Source: Taeniopygia guttata (lineage: Eukaryota > Chordata > Aves > Passeriformes > Estrildidae). Taken from it: a stretch of 64,000 bases of DNA. This document shows positions 53,086 through 63,429 of the stretch, one piece after another (positions within the stretch are counted from its first letter, which is position 1; every line of letters starts with the position of its first letter). The translations under genes were made by a program, and so were the position numbers. The notes below the pieces were generated by a model. The model was not told the origin of the DNA, did no database searches, and saw nothing but the letters and a program-made list of their open reading frames with translations. The stretch spans positions 12,582,001 through 12,646,000 of the forward strand of contig NC_133027.1 in NCBI RefSeq assembly GCF_048771995.1, read 5' to 3'.

Positions 53086-56000
53086 TCAGCATTCTGAGGA
53101 GGGGAGGTTTAAATCAAAAGGGAAAGGTGAGTCCAGGGAACTGCATGGTGAAAGGGAAGGCTCTGAAAGAGAAGGTGCTGAATCAAAAAGGAAGAGGGGA
53201 GACTTTCTCCGTCTGCGGAGGGCTGCATGCTTCACCTGAGGATCCTTTTTCTTATCAGTCTGGTGTTTGGGGACATATGGCCAGACAAATTTGGACGGGA
53301 CCCATCTCAGTCCTGAGGGCGTGGACATGCAAGCATATCCCCGTCCCCAGGTAACTAACTCATGGGGCCCTTCCAGCTGCCAAGTCTCTGGATTTTTGAT
53401 GATCACTGGTGGTTTTTCCCTAACCTTGCTCAGCTCGTGGTTGTTAAAGTGCCTGGTGACTGGTGGGTTGAGGTTTTCAAAAGAACAATTTAGGAAATTC
53501 AGTGTAAAGAGGGCACGCGCGAGCCGAACCTGAGGGGACTCCACCTTCATAGTTGGTGTTTGCTGTTTCAGCATGCGTTTGAGACTCTGATGAGTCCGTT
53601 CCACCACTGCTTGACCTGTCAGGGAATATGCGATGCCAGTTTTGTGCTCTATTCCCCATTGCTGCAGGAAGCTGACAAATCCCTTGGATGTGTACCCGGG
53701 GGCATTATCTGTTTTTATCAATTTAGGGACGCCCAGCATAGCGAAGACCTGTATCAGATGCTTTTCAATGTCTTTGGCCTTCTCCCCTGCGTGGGCAGAA
53801 GCAAAGACTGCCCCAGAGAAAGTGTCCACGGAGACATGGACGTACTTCATCCTCCCAAAGGAATGGATGTGAGTAACGTCCATCTGCCATACCTCGCAGG
53901 ACTTCAGACCCCTAGGGTTTGCCCCTGAGCTCACCGATGGTAGGAGGAGCGACTTGCAGGACGGGCAGGTGGCCACAATGGCTCTGGCTTGGTCACGAGT
54001 GAGGTGGAATTGCCGGACCAGCCCGGGCGCATTCTGGTGGTAAAACTGGTGGCTGATCTTAGCCTGCTGGAACTTATCTGGGAGCGGAGCTACCTGAGCC
54101 GGGGCGGCAGCGAGAGAATCGGCACGCCGATTGCCCTCTGCCAAAAACCCTGGCAAGTTGGTATGTGACCTGATATGCATCACATAAAAGGGTTGCTCTC
54201 GGTGGGAGACTAGCTTAATCAGTTTCGAGAGCAACTTGTGCAGGGCTTCGTTGGACACACCCTGTAGAACAGCGTCCTGCGCTCTAGACACTACACCAGC
54301 CACATATGCCGAATCAGTTACCAAATTAAAAGGTTCAGAGAATCGCTCAAAGGCCCTGACGACGGCAGCCAACTCAGCTATTTGAGGGGAGCCTTCCACC
54401 TCCACAATGTCTGTCTCCCACTGTTGCGTTTGGGGGTCTTTCCAAGTTATTACAGACTTGTGGGAACTCCCGGACGCGTCTGTAAAAACTGTCAAGGCCT
54501 TGAGTGGCTTTTTGCTCTGAATTTGTTTGATGGACAATGCGAATTGAATTTCTGATTCAAAAATTTTGTGGGCTGGTCTCAAAACTGAAATTTTGCCTGT
54601 GTAGCTGTCTAGAGAGAACTGCAGGGATTCATTTTCCTGTAACAGATGTTCTAGCATGGCCTTGGTGAATTGGCCCGATTCCAATTTGATGGGAATGTGA
54701 ATGCAATCAAAGTCACATCCAGCTAACTCTCGGATCCGAGCTCTTGCTTTGCGGATCAGTTCCGCTACTAACTCCTGTGGCCTTGTCATTCTCTTGGACC
54801 GATGGTGACTTAGGAAGACCCATTCTATGATGGAGAGTGGGTCCCTTCGGTCTTGGTCCTTGCCCTTCCTTGGGGTGTCTGTCCATTGAAATATCACACC
54901 ATGGAGGTGTGGCAGCCTGCCCAATATGATGAATTTAAAAGGCAGGTCCGGATCATACCGGTGGGCCTGTCTGGCAGATATTGTCTCCTGGACCCTAATC
55001 AAAGCTGCTTGGGCCTCTGGGGTGAGTTCCCTGGGAGAACTCGGCTCCTCCCCCCCTTTCAATAAATCGAAAAGAGGGGCTAGGTCTCTGTTTGTAATGC
55101 CTAGCCATGGCCTCACCCAGTTCAAAGAACCGCACAGCTGCTGGACGTCTGCTAGGGTCCGAATTTTGTTTTTGATGGCCAATTTTTGCGGAGTAATAGT
55201 CCGCTTGGTAATTTCCAAGCCCAGGTACTTCCAGGGTGGCATCTTTTGAATCTTATCTTCTCGCAGCTCGAACCCTGCAGCAACCAACGTATCGGTTGTC
55301 AGGTTAAGCGCGTGTGTAAGGAGATCGTCATTGGGAGCACAAATCAGGATATCATCCATATAATGTTGGATGATCACGCCCTCGGTGGCTGTACGGACTG
55401 GGGTCAGCAATGAAGCTACGTACCGCTGGCAAATGGTGGGCGAGCATTTGAGGCCCTGTGGTAATACTCGCCAATGGTACCGCTCCATTGGGGCTTCTCG
55501 GTTAAGGGACGGAACCGAGAAGGCAAAACGTGGTGCATCGTCTGGGTGGAGGGGAATATGAAAGAAGCAATTTTTGATGTCAATCACAGCCAATTCCCAA
55601 TCTTTGGGTAACATTGTGGGGGACGGCATCCCTGGTAGGAGTGGACCCATATTTTCGATCACATTGTTGATGGCACAAAGGTCGTGGAGCAACCGCCATT
55701 CGTCTTTGCCTGGTTTTTTCAGGACAAAGACGGGGGAATTCCAAGGAGATGTTGTTTCTTGGATATGGCCCTTGGCAAGTTGTTCTGCCACGAGTTTTTG
55801 GAGCGCTTTTAATTTTTGTTTATTGAGCGGCCACTGCTCTACCCAGATTGGAACATCAGAGAGCCAATTTAACTTTTGGGTAGGACACTCCTCAGTGACC
55901 GCTGCCCGAAAAACCTGGGGGGTAGGAATGGTCAATGAGACCCCCCACTGGGCCATCAGGTCCCTTCCCCACAGGGGCTCCGTGTAATCCAGAACAAACG

Positions 56001-56858
56001 GACGCAGGTAAGCTGTCTGTCTGTTTGGCCCCTCAAATTTGATGATGTTTTTTGACTGTTTTGCCAATTGTGCCCCTCCGACACCTTGAATGTGTCCAGC
56101 CACGTCCTGCAACTCCCAACGCGACGGCCAATCCCGTGAGGGAATGACTGTGACGTCTGCCCCTGTGTCCAAGAGGCCGTTAAGCCACTTGTGCTCACCG
56201 CCGTTCCACATGTAACACTCAATTTTGGGTTTATCCTTCCCAATTACCTGGGCCTGACACACCTCGTAGATCTGCTTTGCGGTTTTCCTCCACAGGTCTT
56301 CTGGGTAGACAGAAACCCCAGATACAGGTATGGCCTGGGCGATGATTTGCCCTTTGGGAAGGTAGACTGGCGGGTGAGCACAGTGCAGCCACAGCACCAG
56401 ATGTTTAGGGTTTGCACGTGTCAAATTGGGTGCGATAGTGATGTCGAGTGGCGTGTATTTTGTGTCCCCAAGGACGATGTACTTACTGGGGAGTTTTCTA
56501 CAGGTCCCTGGGTCCTGTGTGTCCACTGTGACAAAGTGCCAATTGCTGTCCCTGAGCAGTAGGGGTTCGGTTAGGGCCAACCTGTATGGAGAGAAGTTGG
56601 ACTGGGTGTTAAGGATGGGCCTGGGATGGTCGGGGTCCCGACCAAGCCATGCCTGTGAGATGAAATTCCCAACTCCTCCCACACAGGCTGGTTCACCAGC
56701 TCTTGTTCCCCTATTGTGCACTCCAGAAATGTCGTGTTTGGTATTAGAGTTATTGTCCTCAGGTGGGTATGCTAATGTGTTGTCCCTCCTGCCCCCTGAT
56801 GTTATGTTTCCCACCAAATTTGTGTCCTTACGCAGGGAGGGACTGCGCTGGGAAATCA
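53086..56858 (-). CDS. pol: Class II ERV pro-pol polyprotein, intact frame
   Basis: Open for about 1,255 codons from the gag frameshift site to the stop at 53086; it is in the -1 frame relative to gag. Counting from 56817 (a TTG): a dUTPase-like stretch near residues 60-170; protease DTG near 217; reverse transcriptase with LPQG near 452 and YMDD at about 486; RNase H with TDASG near 778 and TDSAY near 835; integrase with HH-CC (about 923-953) and the catalytic Asp980, Asp1037 and Glu1073 at exact DD35E spacing. All catalytic motifs are present and no stop interrupts the frame, which suggests a young element. RT is related to that of the decayed provirus at 21.7-23.5 kb. Being in a host genome, expression is unknown. 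Confidence 0.92.
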
Positions 56859-58766
56859 GTTTTTTGAATGTCCCCCTGAGTTGGAGGCACCTTGCCCTTG
56901 CTGCTGTTTTTTAAAACGCAAGAAGTCCTCTTTGAGGGGGCAGTGAGATGCCCAGTGTCCTTTCTTATTGCACAGGTTGCAGGGCCGTCCTGGATGGTAG
57001 CCTTTGGGTGGTGGCCCAGTGAAGCGGCGTGCAGGAGCCGGAGCCGTGGATGGCGTGTGGGCTTCGGCAAAGGAGACTCTCCGTGATGGCGTTTGGGGTG
57101 TCCCCGGAGGGTCTTTTGAAGGCAGGGTGAGACTTCGAGTGCACACGTCCAGCATGTCTTGGAGCGTTGGCTCTGGGTCGAGGGGCAGGCTCAGCATCGC
57201 CTGTCGGCAGGCCTCGTTGGCAATCTGCAGGGCGATCTGCTTCACCATGCCCTGCCTCAATCCGTCCTCTGGCACCTGCGATTCAGCTGCCCTGTACAAC
57301 CTGTCTACGAAACTAACGAAAGATTCCTGTGTCTCCTGCTTAATAGAAAAACAGTTAACAACAGGACCACGGGGTTTTAACTTAAAAAATGCTTTTTCTG
57401 CCGCATTGGCAGTTGCTGCCAATGCCCCCCTTGGAATCTTTTCAGCCTGTGTTGTTGCCACGTCCCAATCCCCTATCCCGCACAGGTGGTCAATGGTTAA
57501 CATGCCTCCATCGGTGTCAGAGGAGGTCTCGGCTTTTGCCCAAAGTTGCGGTAATGCATCCCGTACCTCCCGCCTCCATGCGGATTCCCATACCAAAAAC
57601 TCATCTTGAGTAAGCAAGCACAAAAACAGAGCGCGAATGTCAGCAGGGACGTACTCGTTGGAGGAAAGTGTGACTTTTAAAAGTCCCCGAAAGTATTCAC
57701 TTTCCCGACCAAAGTCTTTTTGGGCTTTGCAAACATCTCTAATTACAGCCTGTGGGATAGGGGTCCACTGTGCCAAGGGTCTGCCCCTCTGCCGCGGGGT
57801 GTAGGTGACTGGTGCGGCAGAAAAGGCAAGCAGGGGTTGCGGCAGGTCGCGGCTTCCCCCCTCCCCCCCTCCCTCCTCCTCCGTCCCCCCCCCTCCCTCG
57901 GGAACCGAGGCATGGGAACCAGAGGGCGGGCCACGGGAACCGAGGGCGGGGGCAGGACCAGGGCTAGGGGGTGTGGCTGGTGTTACCTCACCCGCAGGGG
58001 CGGGGTCGGAGGGAGGACTGATGAATGATTCATTAGGGGAGGTGCCAGAAGGGGGTGGAGGGGAGGGGTGGGTGGAGAAGTCTCGGGAGTGGGAGGGGTT
58101 GGCTGTAGGGCGAAGGGGGTCGTTAGGAGACAAAGAATGCAGGGAGGGGGATGGGCATGCCATGCGGTCCCCTCCATGTTGTGCCTTGGGGCAGGGAAGG
58201 GAATCATTTTGGGAAAGGTCCGGGGAAGGTCCTGGGGAGGAATCTGGGGTTTTAAAACTCACAACTTTGCTAAGAGAGGAGGTTTGGGGAGGGGAAGGGT
58301 GCAGGGCGATGCCAGCATCGTCCTGCGATGGAGCCTGGGGGTTAGCAGAGAGACCAGAATCTGCCTGCGGCTGGTTTTGCCAGGATGCCTGTCTGAGAAT
58401 CCCCGGGCTAGGGAGAGAGGGATAGGAGAGGGTTTTTGGGGGATTTGGGGGGCTTGGGAGGCAGCGTTCGCCCTGCGGTGGCTTTGGCTTCCCTTCGCAG
58501 TTATCTTTGACAATATTTTTCAGTTGGATTGCCAGGTGGATAAAAATTGAAAAGGACTGATCCTCCTTTTGGGCAATTTCTTTTTTCACTCGGTCCCAGA
58601 ATTGAACTTGGTACAAATTTTCCTGCGACAGGTCCTGGAAAGACTGCAGAAGCCACCGTGCAAAACGCTTCACGTCTGATTTTTTACATTTCTTCCCTCC
58701 CCCCACTAAAATTCCTAGGGTTTGAACATAAATTCTCTCCTGTGACACAGACATTTTTGCACCCAT
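56856..58766 (-). CDS. gag: Class II ERV gag polyprotein, intact frame
   Basis: 636 codons from the ATG at 58766, chosen because it starts Met-Gly-Ala (a myristoylation context) and lies just after the leader; the frame is open another 34 codons upstream. Residues 1-110 resemble a matrix domain, 115-330 are Pro/Ser-rich and low in complexity, about 335-560 resemble capsid (with a QETQESFVSFVDRL major-homology-like segment), and a single zinc knuckle C-x2-C-x4-H-x4-C lies at about 596-609. Two knuckles are more usual in class II ERVs. No stop interrupts the frame. Confidence 0.9.
   Translation of the reverse strand: MGAKMSVSQERIYVQTLGILVGGGKKCKKSDVKRFARWLLQSFQDLSQENLYQVQFWDRVKKEIAQKEDQSFSIFIHLAIQLKNIVKDNCEGKPKPPQGERCLPSPPNPPKTLSYPSLPSPGILRQASWQNQPQADSGLSANPQAPSQDDAGIALHPSPPQTSSLSKVVSFKTPDSSPGPSPDLSQNDSLPCPKAQHGGDRMACPSPSLHSLSPNDPLRPTANPSHSRDFSTHPSPPPPSGTSPNESFISPPSDPAPAGEVTPATPPSPGPAPALGSRGPPSGSHASVPEGGGGTEEEGGGEGGSRDLPQPLLAFSAAPVTYTPRQRGRPLAQWTPIPQAVIRDVCKAQKDFGRESEYFRGLLKVTLSSNEYVPADIRALFLCLLTQDEFLVWESAWRREVRDALPQLWAKAETSSDTDGGMLTIDHLCGIGDWDVATTQAEKIPRGALAATANAAEKAFFKLKPRGPVVNCFSIKQETQESFVSFVDRLYRAAESQVPEDGLRQGMVKQIALQIANEACRQAMLSLPLDPEPTLQDMLDVCTRSLTLPSKDPPGTPQTPSRRVSFAEAHTPSTAPAPARRFTGPPPKGYHPGRPCNLCNKKGHWASHCPLKEDFLRFKKQQQGQGASNSGGHSKN
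56859..56865 (-). promoter_or_regulatory. Programmed -1 ribosomal frameshift site (A AAA AAC)
   Basis: In the gag frame the last codons read TCA AAA AAC TGA. The heptamer A AAA AAC matches the X XXY YYZ rule exactly and abuts the stop codon. A one-base slip back enters the pro-pol frame, which is open from here. Confidence 0.85.
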
Positions 58767-59222
58767 TATGTCAATGTTAAGGCGTGTCACAACCCTCGCG
58801 GCTGGTAAAATAACAAAAGAAGAAAAAAAAGACACCTGTCGGAGACTGGGAAGCCTTCCCTTACACACTCCCTGAAGCGGGAGACAAAATGTGGGCTCTT
58901 ACGCCCTCTTGTGGGAGAAAGAGAAACTCACCCCAAAGGGAGCAAGGCGTACCCAGCCCAGGGGGACCCCGGTAACTCACCACGGGTCTGGCGACGTCCG
59001 AAGGCGAAACGAAACGTCCAGCTGCGAAGTTTTCACCGTGGGGGGGCCGAGCTTCAGCGGTGCTAGCCAAAGGTGCCGGCCCCACCCCTCTGGAAGCCTT
59101 GGCTCCTTAAAACAGAACCACGGCTTGCGAGGGTGTTGTAACGTCCACGAGGTAAATCAATGAGCTTTTCGGGGCTTGGTGGTCCTCAGTCCGTGTGCTT
59201 GGAGCTCCCAAGCAACGCGTTT
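58767..59222 (-). other. ERV 5' leader
   Basis: It separates the primer site from the gag ATG (about 455 nt). No complete ORF of note; this region would hold the packaging signal and any splice donor. Confidence 0.5.
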
Positions 59223-59295
59223 GGGCGCCACAACTGCCTTAGCGCTCTCTCTTGTCCCCCCTTTCGTCCCAAGCAACACGTTCGGGCGCCACAAC
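59223..59295 (-). repeat. Duplicated primer-binding site and LTR end
   Basis: GGGCGCCA, the reverse of a TGGCGCCC tRNA-Lys-type primer site, occurs at 59223-59230 and again at 59284-59291. Each is followed by CAACTGCCTTAGCGCTCTCT, so a 61-bp direct duplication covers the primer site and about 40 nt of the LTR end. Confidence 0.8.
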
Positions 59296-60210
59296 TGCCT
59301 TAGCGCTCTCTCTTGTCCCCCTCTCGTCCCCCCTTTCTTGTCTTCCCCTCCGTGAGGAGGGGGGGAGCGCTGGCAACTTCCGTGCTTTCCGGCGAACCCT
59401 CGCGGGTATCTGCCGGTGCTGCGTGGGTTTGGGAGCGAGGCGAGTCCCGAGGTAAATAAAAGGAGAGAGACTTTTTCCCCCGCGGGCGATATCTCGGTTT
59501 ATTGCGGCTTGGTTGGGAAGGCAAAAACCGAGAAGCTGCTGCGTGCTAAGTTCGAGTTTGTCCGTGCCGCCTGGCCGATTCGGGGGCGGGGCGGCGCGCT
59601 CCGAAGCTGGCCGCGATCCAAGAGAGGCTGCGTGTGGAGCCGCAGCGCTGCAGCCGGCACGTGCGGGAGCCGCAGCGACCACGGCAGTGGCGACGGCGGC
59701 GGTGAGGCTGCGGCAGCGATCGCAGGACAGTCCGAGGCGGCCGCGATCGCCCGGGGCAGCGGCGGCGGTTGCGGCAGTCAGGGGCCGGGCGAGAGAGAGA
59801 GCCGCGGCAGCACGCAGGAATCAGGCGGGAGAAAAAGCCCGCGGGTTGGGCAGCAGCAGCGATCAGGGGCCAGGCGGGAGAAAAAGCACCGGGGCGTCCC
59901 CAACCCGCTCTATAAGTACTGGATAGGGGAAACCCGGGGCGGCCAATGAGATAACGCCACGGGGGGACTGGGGATAGTGGGGTGCAGGGGTCCAATGGGA
60001 GATGGACAGATGGAAGGGTGCCAGGTCGTCTCCCGACCCCGCCGCGTGGCTGACAGATGGTCTGAGAGACGTAAACAGAGTGACTGGGCACTTTCTCGGG
60101 AAGGCAGACCGTGGGGGGAAATGGGAGAACCCGGGGGGTCGCTACAGATCGCGAGAGGGTACATGGAATGACCTTATACATAATAGAACATATAATAACA
60201 CAATTCCACA
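59296..60210 (-). repeat. 5' LTR of the intact-frame class II ERV
   Basis: It pairs with 51899-52834 and shares its ends (TGCCTTAGCG on the plus strand at the left, CAATTCCACA at the right). It lacks part of the 'gaatcaggcgg' repeats and has an extra segment near 59650-59690. TATA-like CTTATAG near 59912; AATAAA reversed near 59497. Confidence 0.9.
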
Positions 60211-60297
60211 AATAGCAATATATATATTTTAAAAGCCAACTACAACTACATCAAAAGAGATACTTACACAACTGTATACCCAGGAAAAAGAATTTCA

Positions 60298-60403
60298 CAC
60301 AGATATATGTGTGTATATGTGTATACATATATACACATATATTTAATAGCAAATATATATATATACATATATACATATACATATATCTATATCTATATCT
60401 ATA

Positions 60404-60455
<52 letters not shown>
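60298..60455. repeat. AT-rich (TA)n/(TATATC)n microsatellite
   Basis: Alternating TATG, TATC and TA units culminate in a pure TA run at about 60407-60452. Confidence 0.9.
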
Positions 60456-60617
60456 TACCAACAGAACAACATTAGTATACATAAATATAACAACATATAC
60501 TAATGGAAATAAACCCATACAAATAGCAAGACACATATGGAAATATACACGGAATTATCACTGTCTATGTGCAAGTCCATGTATCTCTAAACAGATCTAC
60601 AAACAGAGGGATCCCAG

Positions 60618-60700
60618 CTGCCCCATCTCCAAAGCCTCTCCCTCAGTCTCTTCCTCCCGTGCAGAGCAGCTCTCCTGGACAGGGATGGCAGAAGGCACAG
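60618..60700 (-). pseudogene. Exon-like copy with open frame but lost donor
   Basis: 83 nt, preceded by the acceptor ctttgcttgccag and open in phase 1 (27 codons plus split codon, Glu-rich). The position of the donor reads CAG/ctggga. It is a paralogue of 62054-62134. Confidence 0.4.
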
Positions 60701-60839
60701 CTGGCAAGCAAAGGGAACACTGAGTCAGTACGGGGACCTTTCCCTTGGCAACAGCTGCACTTCCATGAGGGAGGAGAAGATCTCAGAGCCTCCCCAGGAG
60801 GGTGAGAAGGAAAAAGCAGCCGAGCGGGCCAGGCCGTGG

Positions 60840-61740
60840 TGAGCGTAGCCGCGGCGGGACTGTCCCCCAGCCCCGGCAGCCCGGCACAGCCGGCACAGCT
60901 CCCGGGCCCTGCCGGCACAGCTGCCTTGCCCAAGGACAGCCCCTGTGCCAGCCGGGGCAGCTGTGCTGAGCAGCCCCAGCACGGGCAGGGCCCGCTCCTG
61001 CCCCGCCGGGCAGTGCCCGCAGCCTCAGCCCCGCCACCCTCAGCCCCACCCTGCCTCCCCGGTCCTGTGCCTCACCCGGGCTCTCTCCAGGGTGGCAGCA
61101 GCAGGTCCTCCATCCCTGCTCTTGCTGCTGGCCAGCGGCTTCTCCCTGCTGGATCCCGTCGGTCTCCGGCTGTCCTCAAGGTCTTCACTGCAGCTCTGGC
61201 AAAAGCGGAGGCTCTGGAATTACTTCCAAGGCCTGGCGGAGCTGCAGTCCCGGAGCCCTCTGTGCTCCCTGCCGGCCCCTCCATCCCCTCAGCCCCGCCA
61301 TGCTCTCGGCAAAGCCCCAGCCCCCTTCAGTTTCTTCAGCCCCTCACAGTCCTCTCACCCCCTCAGTCCCTTCTGACCCTTCCTGTCCCCCTAGACCCGC
61401 CACGCCCTCGGCCTGTGCCACTTCCCTGTCACCTCAGTGCCACCATCGCCCTCGGCTGCCCCACACCCCTCAGCCCCAGCAGCACCTCAGGGTCACCGTC
61501 CCTTCAGCGTCACCGCCCCCTCGGCCCCCTCGCTCTCACCGTCCTTCAGCAGCTCCTCAGGGGACAGGGCCTGGGGCCAGCGGCAGCTCCCACTGCTCCA
61601 GGGACACCCGGGCTCGAACTGCTGCTCCGCCCGGCCCGGCCCCAGCTCGGACCCAGCACAGGCAGAGGGGACACAGGGGGCACAGGGGAAAAGCAAGAGG
61701 TGAGGGAGGAAGCAGAGCAGAGGAAGAAGTTAAAAAGAGG
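60840..61740. other. GC-rich, Pro/Ala-codon-rich low-complexity stretch
   Basis: Long frames are open on both strands because of composition. A donor-like G/gtgaga at 61540/61539 on the minus strand could end an exon, but no phase or domain supports it. The stretch could be a CpG island. Confidence 0.3.
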
Positions 61741-62050
61741 CCTATACCTATACAGGCATCAATCTATGTAACTAAACTCCCATACATCAAAATAAAGATG
61801 CCTATCTATAAATGTAACTACATACACGTAAATGTAACTATACACATGTATAAATGCAACTATGGGCATCTATAACTAAAACTGCACACCTAAAAATATA
61901 AATATATACACTTAAAGCTAAAAATAAATTAACTATTCAGATCTCTAACCCTCTAGATAGATAAATGTAACTATATAAACCTATACATACAACTACATAC
62001 ATAAATGTAACTATACGCATCTATTAATATAACTAGAGACAGAGGAATTC
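61741..62050. repeat. Simple-repeat-like AT stretch
   Basis: Irregular repeats of 'aatgtaactatacac/acatctataa' type words, with no coding content. Confidence 0.5.
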
Positions 62051-62053
62051 TAC

Positions 62054-62134
62054 CTGCCCGATGGTCACAGGCTCTTCCTCTGTCTCTTCCAGCCACACAG
62101 GGCAGCCCTCCTGGGGAAGTCAATCACACTGGAT
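62054..62134 (-). pseudogene. Exon-like copy with intact splice sites but broken frame
   Basis: 81 nt between the acceptor tttgcttcccag and donor CAG/gtagaa. Relative to the 83-nt paralogue at 60618-60700 it is 2 nt shorter. In the phase required by the exon at 62725-62845 it meets a stop after three codons. Confidence 0.4.
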
Positions 62135-62724
62135 CTGGGAAGCAAAGGAAACACTGAGTCAATATTGGCCTTTGCCCAAGTGTCCCTTGAGCACCAATTG
62201 TCCGTCCATGAGGAACTTTAAAAGATGGCCTGAAAGGCAGACTCTCACTTGGCAATTTGAAGCCTGCTCTTTAAAGAACAGGGATCCTTCCAAGTGTTCA
62301 AAACTGAACAGTATAAAGTATTTAAGTATCCTGACAGAGTCTCAGCACTCACAGTGCAAATGGCACCCAAGAGAGCTTGAAACAGAGACAGTGCCAGTGA
62401 CAGAGAGACCACCGTCCTCACTGAAATGGCTGAAGGCTGCTGAGGGCTGAGTTATGAACCAAATTGGGACAGCCAGCTTGGTGACACAACTCCCACAAGG
62501 TCAGGTTTATTCCCTGCTCTCTTGCCACAGCAGAGGACTTGGTGTCAGAGCCTCTACAGAAGCATGGAGGGCAGGGCTTGGGCAGGTTGTGCCAGTGCAG
62601 GATTTGAACTAAAGGCACCGGGAAGCACCAACCCTTCAGACAAGAACTCAACTCTTCTCATCTCCCCTCCTGCTCAGAGCAGCCGTCTCACACCTCTCTA
62701 AACCAATGGGGGCTCTGTCCTTAC
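62135..62724 (-). other. Probable intron
   Basis: No exon in phase 1 was found here. A minus-strand frame at 62418-62651 contains AATAAA and looks like a repeat remnant. Confidence 0.3.
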
Positions 62725-62845
62725 CAGGCTCCTCGGGCTCTGGAGAACTGTTCCCGCAGCTCTTGGTGCCAGATGGAGTTTCCTCGGCTGCAGCTCGGTC
62801 CACAGGCTCCCCTCCTGAAGACTCAGGGACAACATTAATATTCCC
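62725..62845 (-). CDS. Exon 3' of an unrecognised minus-strand gene
   Basis: 121 nt, acceptor ttgttctttcaag, perfect donor CCTG/gtaagg, phase 0 in and 1 out. The product is acidic and Ser/Gly/Pro-rich, ending SPEPEEPG, probably disordered. Confidence 0.55.
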
Positions 62846-62992
62846 CTTGAAAGAACAATAGAAAATAAGAAAATTAGAGATCATTCGGTATTTTGCTGGG
62901 ATCACATCAAGGATAAGTTACTCTCCTTCTCCATGTAACAACATTGAAAAGCTCTCAGCCCAGCCTCTTCTCTTCCTCTCCAATGGGATTAC

Positions 62993-63174
62993 CTGAGCAG
63001 AGGGAGACCTTTCAGACAGGGACCTCCTGATCTCCCAAATCATTTGCTCTATGGCAAAGCCCAGATCCACTGGTGGCAATTGCTCTTCCCCAGGGGCCTT
63101 CTGCGCTGAGCTGGAGGCTGTCAATGCTGCAGCACTGCCAGGTGGAGCACTGGGGGCTGAAGTGCCTGAGGCAG
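62993..63174 (-). CDS. Middle exon of an unrecognised minus-strand gene
   Basis: 182 nt, acceptor ggattcttgcag, donor CAG/gtaatc, phase 1 in and 0 out, consistent with both neighbours. An Ala/Ser-rich start is followed by EEQLPPVDLGF, which repeats the EQLPPVD motif of the next exon, and then an amphipathic segment (IEQMIWEIRRSL). The shared motif ties the two exons to one gene. Confidence 0.6.
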
Positions 63175-63429
63175 CTGCAAGAATCCAAACACATTGGTCA
63201 GGCTCCACAATGTGGCTCTGGGACACAGATCTCTGTTGCTACCCTGGATCAAACATCACAGGAAGCACACAGGAAAACCAGACAGAGAACCTTCTGGCTT
63301 TCTAATAGGTTTAATAGGCTTGACAATTTTGGGCCAAGAATGACAGAGCTGACAGATCCTTATGGAAAGATACTTCAGTCACTTTTCATGACCTTTTGGA
63401 AAAGCAAGGAGCTACAGCTCTTTTCCTAC

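Noticed and set aside
60836-61771. 311-codon proline-rich open frame
   Set aside because: Composition alone explains it (few A/T for stops). Frames on both strands are open and no splice or domain evidence supports it.
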